A stretch of DNA of 64,000 nt, taken from contig NZ_AP025144.1 of NCBI RefSeq assembly GCF_019977755.1, positions 1,984,001-2,048,000 on the forward strand, in the 5' to 3' direction. This document shows, piece after piece, positions 1-10,800 of the stretch. Under the pieces are notes generated by a model. That model saw nothing but the letters and a program-made list of their open reading frames with translations. It ran no database searches and had not been told where the DNA came from. A program made the translations under genes and the position numbers. The stretch comes from Vibrio penaeicida. Its GTDB lineage: Bacteria > Pseudomonadota > Gammaproteobacteria > Enterobacterales > Vibrionaceae. Each line of letters opens with the position of its first letter. The first letter of the stretch is position 1.

Positions 1-1
1 T

Positions 2-1483
2 TTAGGGATTGATATTGGTACATCATCAGTTAAATGCTTGTTGATGGATGGAAGTGGGCAAGTGGTGGATTCAACGAGCGAATCTTACCCAGCGTCAACG
101 CCTCATCCGTTATGGTCAGAGCAGGAGCCCGACTTATGGTGGGAAGCCACGCTGCGTACCATGCAAGCCCTGAGAAGCCAATACCCTGCGCCATTCAACG
201 ACATCAAATGCATTGGGCTATCTGGGCAGATGCATGGCGCTGTGATGCTTGATGAATCATTCAAGCCCGTGCGCCCAGCGATTTTGTGGAATGATGGCCG
301 CTCGCATTTGGATGCAGATGCCATGAATCAAGAAAATCCAACCCTTGGGATGATTGCCGGTGTGCCTGCCATGTCCGGTTTTACTGCCCCTAAACTGCGT
401 TGGATGGCAAAAAACGAACCCGAGGTGTTGAAATCTGTTCGCTATTTGATGCTTCCAAAGGACTATGTACGTTTTAAGCTTACAGGCACGTTGGCGACCG
501 ACATGAGCGATGCAGCGGGAACCTTGTGGCTGGATGAAGCAAACCGTTGTTGGTCGGATGACATGCTCACTCTTTCAGGCATTTCACAAGACTTGATGGT
601 GGCATTGAAAGAAGGGACAGAGTCCACGGGGAATCTAACCCAGCTGGCGGCAGACGTTACGGCACTTAACACTGATGTCATGGTATGTGCAGGCGGGGGA
701 GATGCTGCTTGTGGTGCATTGGGGATAGGGGCAATCAATCAAGGTGATGCGTTTATCTCACTGGGTACGTCTGCGCAGTATTTTGTAACGACAGACACCT
801 ACAAACCGTATCCGGCTGCATTGGTCCATTCTTTTGCTCATGCCATTCCAGATCGCTGGTTTCAAATGGCGTGCATGCTCAACGGTGCGAGCCCTCTCAA
901 ATGGTTTGCAGACCTCACGCAGCAAGATATTGGTGAGCTGATTAACGATCTTGAGTCACACTACGATCCAGCTCAGCCTACTTTGTTTCTTCCTTACTTG
1001 ATGGGTGAAAGAACCCCTCACAATAACCCATTTGCCACTGCAAGCTTTCACCACATGACTTGGGCAACGCGGGGGCACCATATGGTGCAAGCCATTCTAG
1101 AAGGCGTGGCATTTTCCTTATTGGATTGCCAAAACGCGATCAAAGAAAGCGGTACGCAAGTGGAATGCCTTGGTGCAATAGGAGGCGGAGCCAAAAGCCG
1201 CTTATGGTTACAAATTGTCGCCAATATTCTGAATGTAAAAATCATTCGATATGAGGGTGGTGAAAGCGGTCCTGCGTTCGGCGCGGCTAGGCTCGCTAAA
1301 ATTTGTCATACCGGAGATTCAGTCGAGTCGGTTTGCACTTCGCCAAAGGTGATTGAAGAAATCACACCTGATACAAGTTGTGCCAACGTGTATCACAAAA
1401 AATATGAAGAATTTCGAACGTTGTATAAAGGGTATGAATCCGTACGTTCGAATAGAGTAGGAGCTTCGTATGTCGACGTATGA
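2..1483 (+). CDS. xylB: Xylulokinase (5' end outside window)
   Basis: FGGY-family sugar kinase that phosphorylates D-xylulose to D-xylulose 5-phosphate, feeding the pentose phosphate pathway in the cytoplasm. The frame is open from base 2 and already reads LGIDIGTSSVK, the phosphate-binding motif found within the first residues of XylB, so only a few codons are missing. Further XylB motifs follow in order: SGQMHGAVMLD, PAILWNDGRS, DAAGTLWLD, GGGDAACGALG (Asp codon at 701, the likely catalytic base) and GGGAKSRLWLQ. Length of about 494 residues fits the family (E. coli 484). Its last 14 bases overlap the next gene, an AraC-type regulator, suggesting one operon. Related kinases for other ketoses cannot be excluded, but the resemblance to E. 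coli XylB is close throughout. Confidence 0.9.
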   Translation, partial: LGIDIGTSSVKCLLMDGSGQVVDSTSESYPASTPHPLWSEQEPDLWWEATLRTMQALRSQYPAPFNDIKCIGLSGQMHGAVMLDESFKPVRPAILWNDGRSHLDADAMNQENPTLGMIAGVPAMSGFTAPKLRWMAKNEPEVLKSVRYLMLPKDYVRFKLTGTLATDMSDAAGTLWLDEANRCWSDDMLTLSGISQDLMVALKEGTESTGNLTQLAADVTALNTDVMVCAGGGDAACGALGIGAINQGDAFISLGTSAQYFVTTDTYKPYPAALVHSFAHAIPDRWFQMACMLNGASPLKWFADLTQQDIGELINDLESHYDPAQPTLFLPYLMGERTPHNNPFATASFHHMTWATRGHHMVQAILEGVAFSLLDCQNAIKESGTQVECLGAIGGGAKSRLWLQIVANILNVKIIRYEGGESGPAFGAARLAKICHTGDSVESVCTSPKVIEEITPDTSCANVYHKKYEEFRTLYKGYESVRSNRVGASYVDV

Positions 1484-2375
1484 AATTAAGCCCTTTAACC
1501 ACGAAAGTATCGGCGAACGCCCTGTTTGGGAGTTTGTCGAATTCGATAAAGAGTCGGTGGGCTACACCGAGCACGGCGTACCTCATCATCGAATAAAATG
1601 GCATGTTCATGAGCAATATGAGTTGCACTTAATTGTGAAAACCACCGGAAAAGCCATGATAGGCAATCATGTCGGTCCTTTTTCCCCTGGTCACTTAACG
1701 CTTGTTGGTCCCTGGCTGCCTCATAACTGGGTAAGTTATTTATCTGAAGGGGAAACGCACAAGCTGCGAGATATGGTGATTCTTTTTGAACCCGAACTCA
1801 TTCAACGAGCAACCCAAATTTTCCCAGAGCTTTCTCAGTTTTTGCGACTAATAGAGCAAGCAAAAATGGGGATTGAATTCATTGATGTTCCAATGGAAGT
1901 CAGCATGGAATACATGAATGCCGTCCGGTGTTCTCAGGGCGTTGAAAAGCTGATTCACTTTTTGAAATTCATGGTGTTCTTAAACGTTCAAAAAACGCGA
2001 ATATTGTCGACTTTGCCACCTACGCTGAAGAAAGACTCGGAGATGATGAACAGCAAAATCAATCTGGTGCTCGATTTTGTCATGTTGAACTACAAAAAAC
2101 CGATAAAAGTGAAAGAGGTCGCCGACCTTATCGACATGACGGAGTCGTACTTTTCCCGCTTTTTCCATAAATCTACGGGGCATCGGTTCACCGATTTTGT
2201 TAACCGAATTCGAGTGCAGCGGGCGTGCATCAAGCTGATTGAATCGAAAGACAGTATTGCTGATATCAGTAAACAGGTTGGCTTCAGCAATTTAGCGAAT
2301 TTCAGCCGCCAATTCAGAAGAATCAAAGGCCTTACTCCATTGGCTTACAGAAAGAAAAATACGGTGGATGGGTAG
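1470..2375 (+). CDS. AraC-family transcriptional regulator with N-terminal cupin
   Basis: DNA-binding regulator of 301 residues. The N-terminal half has a cupin-like sensor segment (HVHEQYELHLIV, then SPGHLTLVGPWLPHNW, about residues 45-95). The C-terminal hundred residues form the double helix-turn-helix of AraC proteins (KVKEVADLIDMTESYFSRFF; then SIADISKQVGFSNLANFSRQF and LTPLAYRKK). It starts inside the xylulokinase gene with a 14-base overlap, so it is probably co-transcribed with it and may control the upstream pentose or polyol operon; that target is an inference. The start ATG at 1470 follows GTAGGAG, a good ribosome site. Confidence 0.85.
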   Translation: MSTYEIKPFNHESIGERPVWEFVEFDKESVGYTEHGVPHHRIKWHVHEQYELHLIVKTTGKAMIGNHVGPFSPGHLTLVGPWLPHNWVSYLSEGETHKLRDMVILFEPELIQRATQIFPELSQFLRLIEQAKMGIEFIDVPMEVSMEYMNAVRCSQGVEKLIHFLKFMVFLNVQKTRILSTLPPTLKKDSEMMNSKINLVLDFVMLNYKKPIKVKEVADLIDMTESYFSRFFHKSTGHRFTDFVNRIRVQRACIKLIESKDSIADISKQVGFSNLANFSRQFRRIKGLTPLAYRKKNTVDG

Positions 2376-2602
2376 AAGGCTCAACTTAAAATCAAAACGT
2401 AGCAAAAGGTAATATATTGTACAATGAATGGCTTGCTCGTCGGTTTGTTTCAGTAATGATAATATTTGAGAAGTTTATAATTCTTTAGTTACCCCCATCT
2501 TAGTTTCGTTAGAAAAGTCAAGTATTTTAATGATTGTCCGATACCTTTGTATCCTTACACCCTCAACGTAATAACTACGTTAAAAGCTAGGATAGGGTAA
2601 TT
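2376..2602. other. Intergenic region upstream of chemoreceptor gene
   Basis: A 227-base AT-rich gap between the AraC gene and the chemoreceptor gene. No ORF or terminator hairpin is convincing. It contains the FliA-type promoter listed separately. A ribosome site (TAGGATAGGG) precedes the ATG at 2603. Confidence 0.5.
2518..2544 (+). promoter_or_regulatory. Candidate sigma-28 (FliA) promoter
   Basis: TCAAGTAT, 11 bases, TCCGATAC. This matches 12 of 16 positions of the FliA consensus TAAAGTTT-N11-GCCGATAA and lies 58 bases upstream of a chemoreceptor gene, the usual kind of target. The match is seen directly; activity is inferred. Confidence 0.5.
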
Positions 2603-4279
2603 ATGGGGCTAAAAAATAAGATATTTGTAGTGAGCTTGTTGTCAATCTTCCTCTTGGGAGTAGTGCTCTTACTCGTACTATCAAATCGGATGAATGTCTA
2701 TCAAAACAAGCTTATAGAAGATGTTCGAACAACCATGATGTCCGAAAAGCAGGAAAAGCTTAAGGCTGTTATTGACACCGCTTACAGTACCCTAAAACCC
2801 ACTTTATCGAACACGGAAGGTGAAGAGTTAAAACAGAAACTAGCCGCACGTGTTCAAGAGTTGCGTTTCGTAGATGGTGATCCCAATAGCTACTTCTATA
2901 TTCATGATATGCAAGGCGTGGTAATCGCACATGGCTCAAATCCGAAGAATGTGGGCAAATCACAGTGGGATCTTAAAAATTCTAAGAATCAGTATATAGT
3001 TCGTGAAATCGTTAAAAGTGCAAAATCTGGTGATGGTTTTACCATTTTTGATGGATATAAACCTACGGAAGATAAGTATTTTCCAAAAATGACATTTAGT
3101 CGCTATATTCCCGAGCAAGGCTACGCGCTTACAACTGGTTTTTACATTGATGATATTGACGAGATAGTTGAGGAGAAGAAAGCCATATTGGATGATAAAT
3201 ATTTCTCTTTAATTTTCACTACTGCGTTCGTTACAGCGATTGCTGCACTTTTAGTGAGTTCTATTGGTTATGTAGTTATATCTAGAACTATGAAGCCTTT
3301 AGAGGAGATTGGTGCTCAGCTAGAAGAACTAAGTATAGGTAACGGTGATTTAACAGCAAGGCTCAATATATCTTCAAACGATGAAATTGGAAAAGTTGCT
3401 AGTTCATTTAATAGTTTCGTGGATAAGTTACAGGATATGCTGCATAAACTATCAGAGGTTTCGCACCATTTATCTTTGAGTACATCTAAAGCAGAGTCTT
3501 CTAATCATCAAACACAATCACAGATAGATAAACAATTAGATCAGGTAAACATGGTCGCTACCGCTATTGAAGAAATGTCTTCAGCTAGCGTTGAAATAGC
3601 CGGAGATTCTGAAGCTTCAGCAGGGGAAGTAGAAAAATGTTTTACTAATACTCGTCAAGGTCAAGAATTGACAAGTAAGACCAAGAAAGCTGTAGAACAG
3701 CTCAATCATGAAATTCGTTCAACCGCAAAATATATAGAAAAGCTAAACACAAATACTGGTGATATTTCTCAAATTATTGAGACTATACAAGGCATTGCTG
3801 AACAGACGAATCTACTCGCTCTGAATGCCGCGATTGAGGCAGCAAGAGCGGGGGAGTTTGGGCGAGGATTTGCCGTTGTTGCTGATGAAGTACGTAGCCT
3901 ATCCCAAAAGACGACCGAATCCGCATCAGAAATAAGAGATATGATTTTGGAACTTCAGTCTATAACTGAAAGTACAACGGAAAGTATCAAGACGACTGGC
4001 ACTACAGCAATTACGTCAGTTCAATACATCAACGAAGTTGAGCTTCAGTTTGATTCAATCACTAACTCTATGAAGTGTGTACAGCAAATGTCAGCGCAAA
4101 TTGCAACAGCAAGTGAAGAGCAAAGCGCGGTGAGTAGGGAAATAGCGCAGAATACAACAGAAGTAAAAGATATTGCACAAACCCTATCCAAGCAGAGCCA
4201 AGAAAGCGTTGAAGAAGCAAGCATAGTAAATGAGAAAGTTAGGTTAATGAATTCGCAATTGAATCAGTTTCAGATTTAG
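2603..4279 (+). CDS. Methyl-accepting chemotaxis protein, Cache sensor
   Basis: Inner-membrane chemoreceptor of 558 residues. The first transmembrane helix is about residues 7-27. A periplasmic single-Cache domain follows (about 30-190, with [19 protein letters not shown] and the [13 protein letters not shown] end typical of sCache_2). The second helix is about 198-225, then HAMP (about 228-280). The C-terminal signalling domain carries the conserved hairpin tip ([19 protein letters not shown] followed by [14 protein letters not shown], about residues 397-432), which contacts CheA and CheW. sCache_2 domains often bind small carboxylates, but the ligand here is unknown. It stands alone behind a FliA-like promoter. 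Codons are more AT-rich than in the neighbouring genes. Confidence 0.92.
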   Translation: MGLKNKIFVVSLLSIFLLGVVLLLVLSNRMNVYQNKLIEDVRTTMMSEKQEKLKAVIDTAYSTLKPTLSNTEGEELKQKLAARVQELRFVDGDPNSYFYIHDMQGVVIAHGSNPKNVGKSQWDLKNSKNQYIVREIVKSAKSGDGFTIFDGYKPTEDKYFPKMTFSRYIPEQGYALTTGFYIDDIDEIVEEKKAILDDKYFSLIFTTAFVTAIAALLVSSIGYVVISRTMKPLEEIGAQLEELSIGNGDLTARLNISSNDEIGKVASSFNSFVDKLQDMLHKLSEVSHHLSLSTSKAESSNHQTQSQIDKQLDQVNMVATAIEEMSSASVEIAGDSEASAGEVEKCFTNTRQGQELTSKTKKAVEQLNHEIRSTAKYIEKLNTNTGDISQIIETIQGIAEQTNLLALNAAIEAARAGEFGRGFAVVADEVRSLSQKTTESASEIRDMILELQSITESTTESIKTTGTTAITSVQYINEVELQFDSITNSMKCVQQMSAQIATASEEQSAVSREIAQNTTEVKDIAQTLSKQSQESVEEASIVNEKVRLMNSQLNQFQI

Positions 4280-4318
4280 GGCATGAATTTTATGTAAGTA
4301 ATAGTCAAACTAAATACC

Positions 4319-4357
4319 ATACTCAAACAACCTCACGACTTGAAGTTGTTTGAGTAT
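4319..4357. terminator. Long palindrome, possible terminator
   Basis: ATACTCAAACAAC and its exact complement GTTGTTTGAGTAT flank a 13-base loop, 40 bases after the chemoreceptor stop codon. There is no clean T-run on either strand, so termination is likely but unproven. It could also be a repeat unit. Confidence 0.4.
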
Positions 4358-4400
4358 AAAGACGTAAAAACTGGTTGATTCAATCAATTGATTTTCTTAA

Positions 4401-4508
4401 CTAATACTCGGAATACAAAATGCAATCTTCGCAGCCTGATATGGCGTTGCTGGTCATATAGTGATCGATAAGGGTTTGCCATTCTTGGTTGGTACGTCGC
4501 TTAGCCAT
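4401..4508 (-). pseudogene. IS66-type transposase accessory ORF remnant
   Basis: A 35-codon minus-strand reading frame begins MAKRRTNQEWQTLIDHYMTS, which is how the small TnpA/OrfA protein of IS66-family elements starts (MAKRR..QEW..LI..Y). It has its own ribosome site (GGAG, seven bases before the ATG). After about residue 21 the family sequence is lost (the frame ends ISGCEDCILYSEY) and there is no TnpB or TnpC gene nearby. This is therefore the left end of an element that was deleted or interrupted. The family call rests on the first 20 residues only. Confidence 0.55.
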
Positions 4509-4833
4509 TTTTGGTCTCCTTTGGGCTGGGTACCTGATCTGATTTTTCGAATTGGAAGATTAGAATGCAGGTTTATGCCGCGCTTAAAACCCAATCGACA
4601 CCATAACCTACCCTATCTGTACAAGGCACTCTAAGAGCACCGATTAAGCCATTCCTAAATTAGCAAAAAATCGTCTATTTTTTCTTTTGTCTCAAAAGCT
4701 GACTGCTTTATCAGTTACCTTAATGCGTATCTTCTAGCGATTAAAAATTGAGCTTCAAATTCAAATTTTAGCTCTAGTTCTGCATAACAGTTAGAAGCAT
4801 GGAAAAGACGTCAAAAGCCAAGGAATGGTTTCT

Positions 4834-7800
4834 ATGTACACATACAAATACTTAATGACTGCCGTTGGGCTGTCATCTGCTCTATTGCTTAGTGCCTGTG
4901 ATACAGGAGGAAGCCATACCAACAGTAGCGACAATGCCTCTAAATCTACCACACTTAATATCTCGATTTCTAAAGCACCCGTAGACGGTGCATCCTGTAC
5001 TTTGTTGGACGATGAAAGCAACGTTGTTGGCGGTCCACAATTAAGTGTTAACGGGCAGTTAGAGATACAACTGACCACTTCTGGTCGGTTTACTGTTCGG
5101 TGTGAGGGTGGGGAATATTTGGATGAATCGACAGGGCAACGTGTTGACGCCTCTTCACTAGTTCTTCGATCTGTTATTAATGTGACTGCAGGGCAAACGG
5201 TTATTACGGCCGTTACACCATTGACAGAAATGGCGGTTCAGCGTGCCGAAAAAGATAACGACCTATCGGATTTTGATCTACAAGCAAAACAAGTCGCTGA
5301 GAGTGTTGGCTTAACGAACATCGACATAACGCAAGTTGTACCTACAGATTTTAACACCCAGCAATCAGATGGGCGTTCCGACGCGGATCGCTATGGATTG
5401 ATTCTCGCGGGTTTAAGTCAAGTCACGAAAGGGCAAGGCAATGGCGGTTCGGTTCAGGCGATAACCGATCTCATTAAAAATTATGAAAGCCGGATTGAAG
5501 CCAATCCAGATTCAGTTAAAAATGAACTGCTAAATAGCTTAGTGGTGTTATCAACGAGTGATTCGGGTGCTGGAAGCAATATCGATTCTCTCACCATTGA
5601 AACGGTTCAAGACAACCTTTCATCTTCTCCTTCACCAGCAGCAAAAGACAGCGATGGCGATGGTTTAAGTGACGAACAAGAGCAGACGCTGGGAACCAAC
5701 CCAAATGTAGCGGATACTGACGGAGATGGCGTTAACGATTTTGATGAGAATCGAGATGGCAGTAACCCACTAGATTCATGCAGCCCTAATAGTTCGGCAG
5801 ACGATTGTGATACGGATGGTGATGGATTAACTAATGCGCAAGAACGCGCATTGGGGACTGATCCAACGAAGGCAGACACCGATGGCGATAATCTCAGTGA
5901 TTTTGAAGAGAATCAAAACAACACAAACCCGTTAGATGCCTTTGACCCTGAAGGACCTTGTAGCCCTAACCCTCGCTCTGCCAGTTGTACAGGTGAAGCG
6001 GATGATGATGGTGATGAACTCTCGAACGCCAGAGAAGCGACGTACAACACCAATTCTGCACTGCCCGATACCGATGGTGATGGGCTTGAAGACGGTATTG
6101 AAGTCGACTACTTCAATACGAACCCTTTATCTGCCGATACCGATGACGATGGCGCAAGTGACGGGGCAGAATTTGATAATGGCTCGGATCCTAACGTCGC
6201 AGACTCCGATGGAGACGGGCTAAATGATGGACAGGAAATTACGCTTGGAACCAAACCCCGCGTAGCAGATAGTGATATGGATGGCCTGTCCGATAATGCT
6301 GAAGTCAATACACATGGCACAGACCCATTAAAACCCGATACAGATGGTGATGAGTTACTCGATAAATTTGAAATAGCGGAATTGAACACCAACCCTTTAC
6401 TTACCGATACTGACAGTGATGGTTTAAGTGATCGTGAAGAGTACGATCTTGGCACTAACCCCCTATTGGCAGATAGCGATATGGATAGCGTTAGTGACGC
6501 TCAAGAAGTGGGGGATGGAACTAACCCGCTTGTGTCCGACACCGATGGTGATGGGCTAAGCGATGGCGCGGAAAAAACAACGGGGTCAAACCCGCTAAAA
6601 CGAGATACTGATTCTGATGGACTGAGCGACAGCGCAGAGATTACTGCCAATACAAACCCAAATGATAATGACTCAGACGACGACGGCTTACTGGATGGCA
6701 ATGAAGTAAACACACAAAACTCTAACCCCAACCTAGTCGACAGTGATGGCGATGGTTTACGTGATGACTATGAACTGCTCTACGGCCTGAATATAAACGT
6801 TAATGACGCCAATGACGATCTTGATTCAGACGGTCTTTCCAACCTGGCTGAAAAAAATAACAACTCCTTGCCAAATGATCCAGACAGTGATGGTGACCTG
6901 CTCAATGACGGCGATGAAATTGCCTTAGGCACCAGTGTACTCGTTAAAGATTCTGATGGTGATGGGCACACCGACGGGCAAGAAGTCAGCCTAGGCTCAA
7001 ATCCATTGAGCACCGATAGCGATGGCGATGGCATTAACGACGATCAGGAAAGTCGTCCACTCTTCGATTCAGATAAAGATGGCCTAATTAACATAGCTGA
7101 TATCGATTCAGACAACGATGGCTGGCTTGATGCCGATGAAATCGATGCCTTGTTGGATACTGATGGTGATGGCTTCGCCAATATGATCGACAGTGATTCT
7201 GATAACGATGTTATTCCTGATGGTAAAGAAATCGCACTAGGCAAGAACCCGTTAGACAGCAGTGACAATAATCCCATAGCGGACAGTGATGGCGACGGGA
7301 TTACGGATGTCAACGAATTTGTAAACGGCACCGATCCAAATAAAGCCGACACTGACGACGACGGCTTAAGTGACAAATATGAGTTGGACAACGGCTTCGA
7401 TCCGGTTAACCCAGCGGATGCTGCATTGGATGCTGATGGTGACAAGCTCAGCAATATACAAGAGTTTTTACTGGGTACGGATTTAAAAGACTTCGATAGT
7501 GATGATGATGGGTTAAGTGATTACATAGAACTGATTGTTTTCAGACTCGGCAACAAAGATATACCGAGTGGGCGTGGCTATACCCTAAATGAAGAACCCA
7601 ATTTTGGCGCATTTCAAGTTCGCCATTTAGATGGAGACACCCTCGAATTCTACGAGACAGACAGTATATTTGAAAATCTGAATTTTGCTACGTTAGCCGC
7701 GCATTGGACTTACGACACCGATCCGACTAACCCAGGCGGTGGTCCAACGGGTCCTGTTGGCCTTCCTGCTTTTCCTAGCATGTCGTGTATTCATTATGCA

Positions 7801-10800
7801 CCGAGTGAAGCGTATACACTTACAACACATAATGCGCTCATTGATGACGTCGACCGCGATGGATTAAAAGATGGTGAAGAAAATAATTTTGGTATCGATC
7901 AAGGCTTTTTAGAGGCTTCGGCTTCTGCCAGTGCTTTACTGTTTAGCCAAGAATTATTTGGTGACCCTTATCCGGGTGATGCCATATTTGCCATATATGA
8001 AACCAACGACCCAGATGATGCCGACGGGTACGATATCGTTATTTTCGATAACAGCGGTGCCGATTATTCTCTTCGTATCGGTCAACTGGCTTCGCCGAGT
8101 CGACAATACATCATCGATCGCAAAGCAGCGGGGGAAGTCCCCATATTCGTCGCGTGGGATGGCAACGCAGATGGGATTCCGAATATTTTTCAGACCATCG
8201 ACCGCAAAGACTGCTTGAGCCAAAAAGTGGTGGAAGACTTGGGGTTGGATGCTTATCAACATGCCGATTTTGATGGCGACAATCTGTCCGATGCCTATGA
8301 AATTCTGGTTCTTGGCAGTAACCCGAAAAGCAATGATACCGATAACGATGGAGTAAGTGACAATCGCGAAGCGATGCCAGATTTCATTGTCGTTGGCGGG
8401 GCAAATGATCCGCTAAACTTCATCTCTTCTTTCGACACCGTAAGAAGCTGTCATTCAAACCTATTCGAAGCGGATACTGATGGAGACGGTTTAAGCGATG
8501 GCATCGAGTGTGACAATGGGATGTCGACAACGTCTAATGATAGCGATGGTGATGGTCTGCTTGATAACCAAGAAGTGCGTATTTGCGGCAGGGATGAAGC
8601 AGGATGTAGGGAAGGCGACTTGGTCCGAATGAGTAATCCCGTCGGCACCGATACTGACGCTGATGGCATTCCAGATGGCAAGGATCTTCACATACTCAAC
8701 CCCGATTTCGATTTAGATGGAATCCTAGACGGCAAAGAGCTAACGGTTGGTTACAACGTTTCAACTCAACATTTCAGCTCGTCCGCTGGCAGCGACTTCA
8801 TACCAAGCACTTTCACAATGGGTATTCCTGATAACGCGATCGCTTATCGAATATTGGTGGAACTTGAACCGACAGTAATCAATCAAGATGTCGACGCATT
8901 TTTAGCCGGATTACCGGGTGAGATTACCAACCATTCCGTTCATCCATATGGTACACAGTTTATCGCGAACAATGTCATCGAAACGGTATCCGGACAAACC
9001 AGTATTGATGTCGACTTGAGTGGTAACCACATTCGAGTTTTGAATGTCTACCTAATTGGCTACTCAGAGCTGGACGTAATACCAGCAATTCCAACACTGG
9101 CAACCCGAAAAGATTCTGACCTAGACGGTATTGTTGATAATCAAGAATCGTTAGAAACACTTTGGTTGTCAGCCGAGCATTACAATAGTGAATCTGCGAC
9201 GGTAACGAGCAACCGCAACGCACTAAATGGTCAAGCTATTCAAATTCAAGGGGCGACAGCAGGAGATCCCATCCTAACAATAACGTCTTCCGATCACTTT
9301 ATTTCCGGGCTAAAAGCCACGAACTACGCTCTCTACATTCGAGCGTCTGAGGATAATTTAGGTGTTTCTCAGTCTATCGACGTGGATCTACGTTATTCCG
9401 GTGTTTTGGATAGCAGCACGAGCATTACCGATCTGTCACTTCATTATGATTGGAAGTACGTGGGCAGTGTTGATGCCACATCAGAATTTGAAATAGACGT
9501 GAAAACCAATATGACAGGGGACAGCCCGTTTATTGATGAGATCGCTTTTGTTCCGCAAAGCTTTACACCAAGTACCATTACTTTAGAAAATTACGACAAT
9601 TTTGAAGAAACCAGACGTATTCCCAATGTAACTGGAACCGTTCAATTACATCGTGATTTACCCTGGGGCTTAAGTGCGCCAATGCAAGCAGATACCGATG
9701 GCGACGGCTATCGCACCAACGCAGGTATTCTCGCTGGCTCAGTGGGCTGGTTGACGGATGGCTTTGAACGGCAATTAGGTCTAAACAGCTTTGATATTGA
9801 TTCTGATCTGGATTATCGATTAGAGGATCCCGATCGATTTGAATCTGTAACTGTGTCTGGAAATTCATTGATTGTTGTAGGCACACCCGATGGGGTTGCC
9901 GATTTTACGGATAGTAACGATCCCAGCCCGACACCGCTAGACAGTGACGCAGATGGAATCGATGACGCCGTCGAGCAAGCTTCCCAGTTACTGCGTTTAA
10001 GAAACGCTTGTATCGCCGCAAGCGCTGCTCCTGATATTGATTGCCCAGAGTCGAATTTTGACGACCTCTCTGATCTCTCAACCTATTGTACTGATGCACT
10101 CGATGGGTCTGGTGCATTGCCACTTTGCGATTACGTGGATGACGACAGAGATGATGATGGTATTCCGGATGGTTTGGAAGATCGTAACGGAAACGGATTG
10201 GTTGAAGCGAATGAGTCCGACCCCAACAAACTGGACACAGATAACGATTGTATTTCTGATGGTGTAGAACTTGGTCTCAGCTGCCCCATTGGCCAACATA
10301 CGTTAATGCCTGTTGGCGCTGAAACCTGCGACGGCAATACCTACACCAATGTGACTGTTGGCGGTAAGCCCGAGGCGACAACCGGTTACGGTGGATTTAC
10401 TCCTGATGCAGACAGTAATACGACTTCAAACCCAGCTTTAGTGGACACTGATGGTGATGGCATCAGCGATGGTAATGGGTCGGATGGGCTAGGCTTGCAT
10501 GTTGGAGGAAACTATTTTGGGGAAGACAATAACTGTAATGGGCGCGTAGACATAGGTGAAAGTGACCCATCTCTTAAAGACACAGATGGCGATGGCTACC
10601 CCGATAATAGCGAGCGCATTGCAGGCACCAATCCTCAAAATACGGACAGCGACGGCGACGGTCTCAGTGATTACGACGAAATCAATCAATTCAACACCGA
10701 TCCGCTCGTTGCCGATACGGATGGTGACGGGTTAATTGACGGTGCTGAGGTCAATCGTGCTGGTGGAGCCACTAACCCTAGAAATGCCGACACAGATGGC

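Larger units (their letters stand above)
4280..4824. other. 545-base intergenic region with palindrome and IS fragment
   Basis: Between the chemoreceptor and the giant lipoprotein gene. It holds a perfect 13-bp inverted repeat just after the chemoreceptor and a decayed IS66-type reading frame on the minus strand, both listed separately. From about 4620 to 4815 the sequence is AT-rich and presumably carries the lipoprotein promoter, but I could not single one out. Confidence 0.5.

Noticed and set aside
4825..4833. ATG 4825 as start of the giant lipoprotein
   Set aside because: AGG is only one base upstream; ATG 4834 has AAGGA at normal spacing and gives a cleaner signal peptide.
5607..7454. 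Several Ser/Pro-rich minus-strand ORFs (90-136 codons) within the giant gene
   Set aside because: They are antisense shadows of the Asp/Gly-rich repeats, with no ribosome sites and no similarity to real proteins.
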